From Lachnospiraceae bacterium (GTDB taxonomy: Bacteria; Bacillota; Clostridia; Lachnospirales; Lachnospiraceae): DNA of 64,000 bases. The position numbers and the translations under genes were made by a program. The DNA lies in contig CAJTEW010000004.1 in NCBI GenBank assembly GCA_910575605.1, positions 124,001-188,000 on the forward strand. The letters run 5' to 3'. The notes under the pieces were generated by a model. The model saw only the letters and a list, made by a program, of their open reading frames with translations. It searched no databases and was not told the origin of the DNA. Of the stretch, positions 8,156 through 15,332 are shown piece by piece; the first letter of the stretch is position 1, and each line of letters begins with the position of its first letter.

Positions 8156-8371
8156 TTCGATGTGGGGGCATTCCAGTATCTGGTAAAGCCCGTGGACGAA
8201 TAGAAATTCGCAGAGGTGTTTGGCCGGGCGGTGTGGAAGATCGTATCGGAGGCAGAGCAGAAAAAGAAAAAACTTGTGATCCAGTATGGCGGTGAGGGAA
8301 AAGCCATACCGCTGAATGACATATATTACATGGAGAGCCAGAATCACAATATGGAAGATTATCCAGAATAA
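8156..8371 (+). pseudogene. Remnant of an AgrA/LytTR-type response regulator
   Basis: One frame reads FDVGAFQYLVKPVDE, then a TAG stop, then KFAEVFGRAVWKIVSEAEQK and AIPLNDIYYMESQNH. This is the end of a receiver domain (YLVKP with the conserved lysine), the linker and the first strand of a LytTR DNA-binding domain. The upstream receiver, the start codon and most of the LytTR domain are missing. Homology stops exactly at a perfect inverted repeat (8357-8385). The rest of 8019-8433 shows no other gene. Confidence 0.65.
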
Positions 8372-8385
8372 TATTCTGGATAATC
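8357..8385. repeat. Perfect 14-bp inverted repeat at the remnant's end
   Basis: GATTATCCAGAATA (8357-8370), one A, then TATTCTGGATAATC (8372-8385). It sits at the break point of the LytTR remnant and downstream of the convergent kinase gene. It may be a deletion scar, a mini-element end or a hairpin ending the kinase transcript; no strong T run follows on either strand. Confidence 0.55.
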
Positions 8386-8433
8386 CCATTGAAGCCTGTG
8401 AAAAGCTGGAAGCAGGAATTTTTCAAGATAAGT

Positions 8434-9819
8434 TTATTTCGGTATGATTAGTTCGACTTTAAATCCGCCGTATTCGCTATGGCCAATTAAAATTTCCTCA
8501 TTATGTCCTTTTATAATCTGTTTCACAATAAGAAGCCCTAAACCATGTCGCTGTTCGGTAGTATTCGTATCACAGACCATATAATGTGGTGTATTATTTA
8601 GCTTGTCAATTTGTTCGTCGGAAGCTCCTATGCCGCTATCCTCAATGCAAATCTTACAAGTATTGTTATCATCATTAACATACACATAAATCACACACCC
8701 ATTTTCATTGTGATTTATGCTGTTCTGAATAAGGTTTGATATTGCACGTTTTAGCAAATCCTTATCAGCATTAATGTAACAAGCGGACAGAGTATCAACG
8801 GTTTTCCATTCAATTGGAAATCTATCATCAATATCCATGTTCATAAAATCCACAACCACTTGCCGAATAATAGATACTGCATTTTCCTGTTTCATTGTTA
8901 TCGGCTGCATATCATATTCAAGTTTGGAAGCAAGATTGAGGTCGCTAATCAAGTCTTTCATTCGCTTACTTTGCCTTACAATGACAGAGGCTTTTTTACG
9001 CTCAATTTCTGACAGATTTTTTGAACTTTTCAACTGCCCAGCGTAACCCATAATCATTGACAATGGTGTTCTGACATCATGGGAAACGCCTGCTATCCAG
9101 TTTGCCCTTGCAGTTTCTTTTTTTCGTAACTGTTCAGCTTGCATTTGTAATATTTCTGATGTTTTATTGATTTTTTTCGCTAATTCAAAAAACATGCCAT
9201 TTTCTTTAATGCAAACAGGGCTGCCGCTTGACAAATCCTGTATTCCATTCGTTATTGGTCTAATGGAATGTAACAATTTTGTATTAGCAGCAACGTATAT
9301 GAGAAAAATTAGGACAGTATTGATAGCCAAAATAATAATTGTGTTCTTGGGTAAATCTGCAATGAAGTTATAGTCCCAGCTTGCCCTTGTATGCTTCCAA
9401 AATCTATCTTTTGGATAGCCTAATACCAATAATCCATTTTGGGCTTCTCCCGTAAAAGTAGGGTATCCGTCTACATAGCCGCGCGTTAATTCTGCTATAT
9501 CTGATAATGTATATTGCATAGGGATATTGTTAGGTAGATTATCTGTCTGCCATACAACCTGCCGTGTATCATTGTTAATAAGGACAGCCCAGGCATTTTC
9601 TTCTTTTAATTTAGCCATGACATCATCAGATATACAATAGCAATCATCTGTTAATAGCAATGCGGCTGCTACATGATCTGCCATATCCCACGGAGAAAAT
9701 GTTGACGTATTTTTTACAAAGACAATTGCGAAAAAAGCAACATTCAAAATAGAAAAGAGTATTGTACTTAACGTCATTATTCCGACAAAGCGGCGTATTA
9801 GTTTTGAAATACTTTTCAT
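8434..9819 (-). CDS. Sensor histidine kinase of a peptide-resistance module (CprK-like)
   Basis: The 461-aa protein has one membrane segment near residues 13-35, an extracellular domain to about 160, a second segment at about 160-180, then a HAMP-like linker. HisKA carries WIAGVSHDVRTPLSMIMGYA (phospho-His in SHD), and HATPase_c has the N box LIQNSINHNE and G boxes EDSGIGAS and RHGLGLLIVK. It should autophosphorylate in response to an extracellular signal and phosphorylate the adjoining regulator, whose gene ends 1 base upstream. Arrangement with an ABC exporter resembles CprRK and other lantibiotic-sensing systems. Base use is more AT-rich than the housekeeping genes. Confidence 0.9.
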   Translation of the reverse strand: MKSISKLIRRFVGIMTLSTILFSILNVAFFAIVFVKNTSTFSPWDMADHVAAALLLTDDCYCISDDVMAKLKEENAWAVLINNDTRQVVWQTDNLPNNIPMQYTLSDIAELTRGYVDGYPTFTGEAQNGLLVLGYPKDRFWKHTRASWDYNFIADLPKNTIIILAINTVLIFLIYVAANTKLLHSIRPITNGIQDLSSGSPVCIKENGMFFELAKKINKTSEILQMQAEQLRKKETARANWIAGVSHDVRTPLSMIMGYAGQLKSSKNLSEIERKKASVIVRQSKRMKDLISDLNLASKLEYDMQPITMKQENAVSIIRQVVVDFMNMDIDDRFPIEWKTVDTLSACYINADKDLLKRAISNLIQNSINHNENGCVIYVYVNDDNNTCKICIEDSGIGASDEQIDKLNNTPHYMVCDTNTTEQRHGLGLLIVKQIIKGHNEEILIGHSEYGGFKVELIIPK

Positions 9820-9820
9820 A

Positions 9821-10525
9821 CTATTTCCCCTCTACAATTAACTTATAACCTAATCCCTTGACTGTAACCAACGAAACAGGGTGCGAGGGATTTTGTTCTA
9901 TTTTTTCTCTGATAAGGCGTATATGCGCCATTAAAGAATTTTCATATCCAAAGGGATTGTCACCCCATGCTGCTTCACATAATGCGTCAATCGTTACAAT
10001 ACGCCCTGCATTACGATATAAGGCAGATAGTAAATCATATTCTTTTGCCGTTAATGGAATATGTTCATCATTTTTTATGACCTCAGCACATGAAAAATCA
10101 ATTTGACTGTCATGTAAGCATACAAGAGGATTTTCACCTTTGTAGCTTCTGCGCAAAACTGCCATGATACGAAACAAAAGCTCTTTTGGCAAAAAGGGTT
10201 TTATGATATAATCATCTGCCCCTAAACCAAAGCCTTTGAATTTATCGTCATCTTCGCCACGGGCAGTAAGAAAAAGAATAGGATAATCACCGCCTTTCTT
10301 TAACTGTTCCATTAAGTCAAACCCACTCCCGTCTGGAAGCATTACATCAAGTATTGCTAATTCCGGGCGGGATTTTTCAGCTTGTTCCATAGCTTCTTTC
10401 ACATTTTTTGCAGTTTTGACATTTTGGAATCCATATTCAATCAAAATAGAAAAAACCATATCTAAAAGCTCTTGTTCATCATCGACGAGCAGTATACGTT
10501 TACTTAGCAGATAATCTTCGTTCAT
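9821..10525 (-). CDS. OmpR/PhoB-family response regulator (CprR-like)
   Basis: A 234-aa protein with a receiver domain (RILLVDDEQELLDMVFSILI; phosphoacceptor in LAILDVMLPDGSGFDL; Lys in DDYIIKPFLPKELL). A winged-helix output domain contains IPLTAKEYDLLSALYRNAGR and NSLMAHIRLIREKIEQNPSH. The start at 10525 has AAAGGAGA in front of it; a longer frame reaching 10627 lacks one. It forms an operon with the kinase and is divergent from the ABC exporter genes. Two 10-bp direct repeats in the shared promoter are its likely binding site. Confidence 0.9.
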   Translation of the reverse strand: MNEDYLLSKRILLVDDEQELLDMVFSILIEYGFQNVKTAKNVKEAMEQAEKSRPELAILDVMLPDGSGFDLMEQLKKGGDYPILFLTARGEDDDKFKGFGLGADDYIIKPFLPKELLFRIMAVLRRSYKGENPLVCLHDSQIDFSCAEVIKNDEHIPLTAKEYDLLSALYRNAGRIVTIDALCEAAWGDNPFGYENSLMAHIRLIREKIEQNPSHPVSLVTVKGLGYKLIVEGK

Positions 10526-10590
10526 AGTAAAATCTCCTTTCACAGATACATCATACCATATATATTGTAATTTTTTTTGGATTTCTGAAA

Positions 10591-10611
10591 ATGTAAGGTA
10601 GATGTAAGGTA
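10591..10611. promoter_or_regulatory. Direct-repeat operator, likely bound by the response regulator
   Basis: ATGTAAGGTA occurs at 10591-10600 and again at 10602-10611, an 11-bp period as preferred by tandem OmpR-family dimers. About 30 bases downstream is TATCAT (10641-10646) without a good -35 box, as expected of an activator-dependent promoter for the ABC genes. Confidence 0.6.
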
Positions 10612-10671
10612 AAGAGAATGTTATCACAAGGTTGCATTGGTATCATTTAAGAAACGAAAGGAGATGTTTAT

Positions 10672-11453
10672 ATGGATTACATTATCACAACAGAGCAGTT
10701 AACAAAAAAATACAAATCCTTTGTTGCTGTTAATAACGTTTCACTGAACATTCGTAAAGGCAGCATTTACGGCTTTCTTGGTCCGAATGGTGCAGGAAAA
10801 TCTACTACTATGAAAATGCTTTTGGGACTGACGGCGCCCACAAAAGGCAGTTTTACAATCGACGGGAAGCAATTTCCCAATGACCGCCTTTCCATTTTGA
10901 AAGAAGTAGGTTCCTTTATCGAATCGCCATCTTTTTATGCAAATCTGACAGGAAAAGAAAACCTTGACATTATCCGCCGCATTTTGGGACTTCCTGTTAG
11001 TTCCGTTGTGGACGCATTGGAGCTTGTCGGACTTTCTGAATTTGGCGGGCGGCTTGCAAAAAATACTCATTGGGTATGAAACAACGGTTAGGACTTGCCG
11101 GAGCCTTATTGGGCAGACCACCTATTTTGATTTTAGATGAGCCTACAAATGGACTTGACCCATCTGGCATACATGAAATCCGAAATTTGATTAAATCGCT
11201 GCCTGGTCTTTACGATTGCACGGTTCTTATTTCTTCTCATATGCTGTCTGAAATCGAGTTAATGGCAGACGATATAGGAATACTCAATCATGGCCATTTG
11301 CTGTTTGAGGGCAGTTTGGATGAATTACGGCGGACCGCATTACAGTCTGGATTTGCTGCGGGTAATAAAATCAGCACTATTAATCTGGAAGAGATGTTTC
11401 TGTCTATGGTTGATAAAGATAATGCAGGCAGAAAGCAGAGGGCAATGTTATGA
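10672..11453 (+). pseudogene. Lantibiotic-resistance ABC transporter ATPase, frameshifted
   Basis: The first part (from ATG 10672) carries Walker A GPNGAGKST at residues 37-45 and reads to GGRLAKNTHWV, where it stops at 11079. The second part, in the next frame, carries the signature region YSLGMKQRLGLAGALLG, Walker B ILILDEPTNGLDPS and SSHMLSE. Homologues read ...KKYSLGMKQRL without a break. Restoring one A to the A6 tract at 11058-11063 rejoins the frames. The gene is otherwise full length and both permeases are intact. The break may be real decay, reversible slippage or a sequencing error. Without repair the exporter lacks its motor. Confidence 0.8.
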
Positions 11454-12187
11454 ACATCACTATGAGGACATTTGTAATCGAGCTTAGAAAAGAGAAACGC
11501 ATAGGCGTTATTCCGTTAATGCTTGCAGTTGGCATTTTGGGAGCAGCATACGCCTTTATCTTTTTTCTTGTGCGAAAAGACACTCTTCTAAACCTGCCAT
11601 TAGCTCCTATGGACGTTCTGCTTACGCAGCTATATGGCATGATGATGGTTTTGAATATGTTCGGTATCATAGTCGCTGCTTGCATTATTTACAATATGGA
11701 ATTTAAAGGAAGTGCTGTTAAAAAAATGCATATGCTCCCTATGAACGTTTCGGTTATGTATTTTTGCAAATTTTTGATTTTAACTATAATGCTCTTGATT
11801 GTAATCGTTTTTCAGAATTTGGCACTTACAAAAATTGGTCTGACAGATTTACCACAGGGCACATTTGAGTTTGAGACGCTGCTATCTTTTGCCGGATATT
11901 CATTTATAACGTCAATGCCCATATTATCTTTTATGATTTTTATATCTTCCCGTTTTGAAAATATGTGGGTGCCTCTTGGTATCGGTGTCGCGGGATTCTT
12001 AAGTGGTATGGCATTGGCTGTGTCAAATAACACTTTGCTTTGCATACACCCCTTTGTGGTTATGCTAAAACCTGCTGTTGCAATGAGCGCACAGCCAGAT
12101 ATTATAGTTGTATGTTTCTCGCTGGTTGAAACAGCTGTTTTCCTTTTTGCCGGATTATGGGCTGCTAAAAATCTATGCTACGAATAA
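11450..12187 (+). CDS. Lantibiotic immunity-type ABC transporter permease (first, MutE/EpiE-like)
   Basis: A 245-aa protein with about six hydrophobic segments and an amphipathic start (MRTFVIELRKEKRIGVIPLM). EFKGSAVKKMHMLPMNVSVM is the cytoplasmic loop typical of ABC-2 permeases of the MutE/EpiE/BcrB group. The start codon overlaps the ATPase stop (ATGA), showing translational coupling. With the second permease it should form the membrane channel that expels antimicrobial peptides from the membrane. Its function depends on the frameshifted ATPase. Confidence 0.82.
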   Translation: MNITMRTFVIELRKEKRIGVIPLMLAVGILGAAYAFIFFLVRKDTLLNLPLAPMDVLLTQLYGMMMVLNMFGIIVAACIIYNMEFKGSAVKKMHMLPMNVSVMYFCKFLILTIMLLIVIVFQNLALTKIGLTDLPQGTFEFETLLSFAGYSFITSMPILSFMIFISSRFENMWVPLGIGVAGFLSGMALAVSNNTLLCIHPFVVMLKPAVAMSAQPDIIVVCFSLVETAVFLFAGLWAAKNLCYE

Positions 12188-12200
12188 GGAGATGTACGAT

Positions 12201-12965
12201 ATGAGTTTTTTAGAGATACTTAAAATCGAGTTTATAAAAGTAAAACGCAGTAAAATGATACCTCTGATTTTCATAGCTCCGCTGTTAGTTGTGGCTTCCG
12301 GCGTGGCAAACCTGCAAAGTTATTTTTCGCCAGAATATACAAACGCATGGGCGGCTATGTTTATTCAGAGCGCATTAGTTTATGCATATTATCTGCTTCC
12401 GTTTAGCATGATTGTTGTATGTGTGATGATTGCGGGACGGGAAACGGGGAATAACGGAATATTGAAAATGTTAGCCCTGCCTGTTAGCCGCTATGTCCTT
12501 CCAGCAGCAAAATTTTGTATACTGTTGTTTTATCTGCTTATGGAAATAGTTGTTTTTCTTGTGGTTTTTGTGATAACAGGATTGATTGCAGCGAACAATA
12601 CAGGAATTACAGAAACACTACCGATCATGTATCTGCTGAAGTGGTGTGTGGGTTTATTTCTTACCATGCTCCCCAGTATGGCGATAATGTGGGCGATTAC
12701 GATACTATTTGATAAACCATTGCTATCCGTTGGATTAAATCTGTTTCTTGTTATCCCCAGTGTATTAGTAGCAAATACACTATTTTGGGTTGTTTATCCT
12801 TATTGTTATAGTGGGTATTTGGTTTCCTGCTCTTTGCATGATTTCACAGCAAAGGGTGTTAGCACTGGATTTACCCTGTTCCCGTTTTTGCCATCTGCAA
12901 TTCTAATTTTTGCATTGGCACTTACAGTGACTATAACATGTTTTGGAAAAAAAGAAATGAGGTAA
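12201..12965 (+). CDS. Lantibiotic immunity-type ABC transporter permease (second, MutG-like)
   Basis: A 254-aa permease starting MSFLEILKIEFIKVKRSKMI with about six membrane helices; ETGNNGILKMLALPVSRYVL is the family's conserved first cytoplasmic loop. Translation starts at 12201, with AAGGAGA in front of it, 13 bases after the first permease. Two different permeases plus one ATPase is the composition of LanFEG, MutFEG and CprABC transporters. No lantibiotic structural or modification gene lies nearby, so this is a self-standing resistance module. Confidence 0.82.
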   Translation: MSFLEILKIEFIKVKRSKMIPLIFIAPLLVVASGVANLQSYFSPEYTNAWAAMFIQSALVYAYYLLPFSMIVVCVMIAGRETGNNGILKMLALPVSRYVLPAAKFCILLFYLLMEIVVFLVVFVITGLIAANNTGITETLPIMYLLKWCVGLFLTMLPSMAIMWAITILFDKPLLSVGLNLFLVIPSVLVANTLFWVVYPYCYSGYLVSCSLHDFTAKGVSTGFTLFPFLPSAILIFALALTVTITCFGKKEMR

Positions 12966-12968
12966 GTT

Positions 12969-13088
12969 ATGGAAAATAAGAGACTCTTCGTTTTCTTGGG
13001 ACTGGTACTTTCTATTATTTGCGTTAAAAATCACGATAGCCGAAGAAAGAAGAGCTCTAGAAGAGTCTCTTGGGATATTGGAAGATGA
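12969..13088 (+). other. Short unexplained frame between a long inverted repeat
   Basis: A 39-codon frame starts MENKRLFVFLGLVLSIICVK, 3 bases after the permease stop and without a clear ribosome binding site. AAGAGACTCTTC (12978-12989) and its exact inverse GAAGAGTCTCTT (13060-13071) bracket most of it. It may be a hairpin ending the ABC transcript, an eroded element or a small membrane peptide gene. An alternative frame (ITIAEERRALEESLGILEDD) also looks codon-like. No assignment is possible. Confidence 0.25.
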
Positions 13089-13104
13089 TAGGTTTATTTT
13101 TTTG

Positions 13105-13133
13105 TTGACAGAACTAATGTTTGTGTGTATAAT
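13105..13133 (+). promoter_or_regulatory. Consensus sigma-A promoter of the DNA-repair cluster
   Basis: TTGACA (13105-13110) and TATAAT (13128-13133) with a 17-bp spacer match the consensus exactly. So strong a promoter in front of a repair gene implies tight repression, consistent with the LexA-like boxes overlapping and following it. Confidence 0.85.
13110..13123. promoter_or_regulatory. Second LexA-like box, between -35 and -10
   Basis: AGAACTAATGTTTG matches 11 of 14 positions of the Bacillus-type SOS box CGAACRNRYGTTYC. It fills most of the promoter spacer, where bound LexA would exclude RNA polymerase. Confidence 0.45.
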
Positions 13134-13143
13134 GTAATTATAT

Positions 13144-13157
13144 CGAACAAATGTTTT
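13144..13157. promoter_or_regulatory. LexA (SOS) box
   Basis: CGAACAAATGTTTT matches 13 of 14 positions of the Firmicute SOS box CGAACRNRYGTTYC. It starts 10 bases after the -10 box, over the transcription start and 22 bases before the radical SAM start codon. Confidence 0.65.
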
Positions 13158-13178
13158 GTGAAGCGGAGAGAAAGATAT

Positions 13179-14510
13179 ATGCACATTCAGGAATCTATGT
13201 CAATGTATGAAAAGTTGAATATACTAACGGATGCGGCCAAGTATGATGTTGCATGTACCTCCAGCGGGACCTCCCGTAAAGGAGATGGGACAGGCATGGG
13301 GACCTGCGAACAGTCGGGAATCTGCCATAGTTTTTCAGCAGACGGCAGATGCATTTCTCTTCTTAAAATCCTGTTTACCAATGAGTGCATCTATGACTGC
13401 AGATACTGCGTTAACAGGAGGAGCAATGATATAATCCGTACCTCTTTTACCCCGGATGAGGTCTGCACGCTTACGATGGAATTTTACCGGAGAAATTATA
13501 TAGAGGGACTGTTTTTAAGCTCCGGTATTTTAAGGAGCCCGGACTACACCATGGAATTGATTTATGCTGCACTTTATAAGCTTCGCAGGGAATGTAACTT
13601 TCAGGGATATATTCATGTGAAGGCTATTCCCGGGGCGAATACGGAGCTGATACAGAGGGTGGGATTTTTGGCGGACAGGATGAGTGTGAATCTGGAGCTT
13701 CCCACAGCAGAGAGCTTAAGGCTTTTGGCACCTCACAAGTCGAGAAGGAATATTTTAACTCCCATGCGCCTTGTTCAGAACAGGATGGAAGAGAATAAGC
13801 AGGAGCTTGCTCTTTACCGCAATGCGCCGAGATTTGTTCCGGCAGGACAGAGTACCCAGATGATTATAGGTGCCACGCCTGAGACAGATTACCAGATCAT
13901 ACAGGTGGCGGAATCCCTGTATCAGAAGTTTGAGCTTAAGAGAGTGTTTTACTCTGCCTTTGTGCATGTGAATGAGGATAAGGCGCTGCCTAAAAGAACA
14001 GATGAAGGGCCGCCCCTCCTTCGGGAGCACAGGCTCTATCAGGCAGACTGGCTTCTTAGGTATTATCATTTTCAGGCGTCGGAGCTTTTATCAGAGGAGA
14101 ATCCGAATTTTAATGTGATGCTTGACCCGAAGTGTAACTGGGCCCTTAAGCACCTGGAGCAGTTTCCGGTGGAGATTAACCGGGCGGATTATAAGATGCT
14201 GCTTCGGGTGCCGGGACTTGGATATAAGTCGGCAGTGCGGATTGTGAAGGCAAGAAGGCTTGGGGTTCTGGGATTTACGGACCTTAAGAAGATGGGAGTT
14301 GTGCTTAAGCGGGCTATGTATTTCATTACCTGCAGCGGGAGGATGATGTATCCGACAAAGCTTGAGGAGGACTATATTACAAGGAATCTCCTGAATGTGG
14401 GAGAACGGCTTCCAGAGGAGGTAAGGAATATGGGATACCGGCAGCTGTCTTTATTTGACGATGTGAGATTTGGAAGCGGATTTTATGAAAAGGCAGGTGG
14501 TACAATATGA
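13179..14510 (+). CDS. Putative DNA modification/repair radical SAM protein (rSAM_link_UDG type)
   Basis: The 443-aa protein begins MHIQESMSMYEKLNILTDAA. A radical SAM [4Fe-4S] site CIYDCRYC lies at about residues 70-77 (CxxxCxxC). Extra cysteines precede it (CEQSGIC). Near the C-terminus RVPGLGYKSAVRIVKARR is a helix-hairpin-helix DNA-binding motif. This is the family annotated as putative DNA modification/repair radical SAM protein, often linked to uracil-DNA glycosylase; its reaction is not established. Start 13179 has GGAGAG in front of it. Its stop overlaps the start of the partner gene. The SOS-type promoter supports a repair role. Confidence 0.88.
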   Translation: MHIQESMSMYEKLNILTDAAKYDVACTSSGTSRKGDGTGMGTCEQSGICHSFSADGRCISLLKILFTNECIYDCRYCVNRRSNDIIRTSFTPDEVCTLTMEFYRRNYIEGLFLSSGILRSPDYTMELIYAALYKLRRECNFQGYIHVKAIPGANTELIQRVGFLADRMSVNLELPTAESLRLLAPHKSRRNILTPMRLVQNRMEENKQELALYRNAPRFVPAGQSTQMIIGATPETDYQIIQVAESLYQKFELKRVFYSAFVHVNEDKALPKRTDEGPPLLREHRLYQADWLLRYYHFQASELLSEENPNFNVMLDPKCNWALKHLEQFPVEINRADYKMLLRVPGLGYKSAVRIVKARRLGVLGFTDLKKMGVVLKRAMYFITCSGRMMYPTKLEEDYITRNLLNVGERLPEEVRNMGYRQLSLFDDVRFGSGFYEKAGGTI

Positions 14511-15271
14511 AAACAGTCTATATATGCAATGATACGATAACCGGAATTTTTTCCGCAGTATATGATGCATGGAGGGACAGACAGAGAGAGGAAACCTGTA
14601 AAATTGCCTTTAAAAATACACTTGAGCAGGAACTCTTCTGTGAATACCGGCAGGTGGAGGAGACAGAGCACAAAGCACAGGCAGTAGAAAACCTGATAAA
14701 AAAGCATCTTGGAAGGCGGGCTTATTGGGACTTGTATCACGCTGTGCTTTCACAGGACGAAGAGAAAGGGGATGCTGTTTTGGGCACGATGCTTGCAGCC
14801 AGAGAGATTCCGGACAGTACGAAGATTATGGAGCACTTAAGCCATCCGAAGGTGGCGATGGCTTTTAGGCTTGGCAGGAATGTAGAAGGCGAAGCCCACA
14901 GCTACAAAGGCTTTTTACGGTTCAGGGAGCTTGCAAGCGGAGTGCTTTATTCGGAGATTACGCCAAAGAATCAGGTACTTACCTGTCTTGCACCACATTT
15001 TGCGGACAGACTGCCTCTAGAGAACTGGATGATTTATGATAAAACCCATCAGATGTTTGTAGTACATGAGAAGGCGAAAAAGTGGGTGCTGGTGTGGAAT
15101 GAGGATATTGACTTGTCGGCGGCATCCCGGGTATCAGATAAAGAGATGGAGTATGCAAGGCTCTGGAAAAGCTTTGTAAGGACAATTGCGATTGAATCAA
15201 GGACGAATCCAAAGTGCCAGCTTAATCATCTGCCTTTACACTTTAGGGGTGATATGTTAGAAATGGGTTAA
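14507..15271 (+). CDS. Conserved partner of the radical SAM repair protein (TIGR03915-type)
   Basis: A 254-aa soluble protein starting MKTVYICNDTITGIFSAVYD and containing RNVEGEAHSYKGFLRFRELA and PHFADRLPLENWMIYDKTHQ. These match the family annotated as probable DNA metabolism protein that accompanies the preceding radical SAM family. In some species it is fused to a uracil-DNA glycosylase domain; here the length leaves no room for one. Its ATG overlaps the preceding stop by four bases, so the two are translationally coupled and probably interact. The biochemical activity is unknown. Confidence 0.82.
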   Translation: MKTVYICNDTITGIFSAVYDAWRDRQREETCKIAFKNTLEQELFCEYRQVEETEHKAQAVENLIKKHLGRRAYWDLYHAVLSQDEEKGDAVLGTMLAAREIPDSTKIMEHLSHPKVAMAFRLGRNVEGEAHSYKGFLRFRELASGVLYSEITPKNQVLTCLAPHFADRLPLENWMIYDKTHQMFVVHEKAKKWVLVWNEDIDLSAASRVSDKEMEYARLWKSFVRTIAIESRTNPKCQLNHLPLHFRGDMLEMG

Positions 15272-15332
15272 TGTAATGTAATGGAAGATATGCTATAATT
15301 AAGATATCTTTAAAAATCGGAGAAAAGATATC

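Noticed and set aside
15285-15332. Three AAGATAT copies before the helicase gene
   Set aside because: Short, AT-rich and irregularly spaced; not convincing as an operator.
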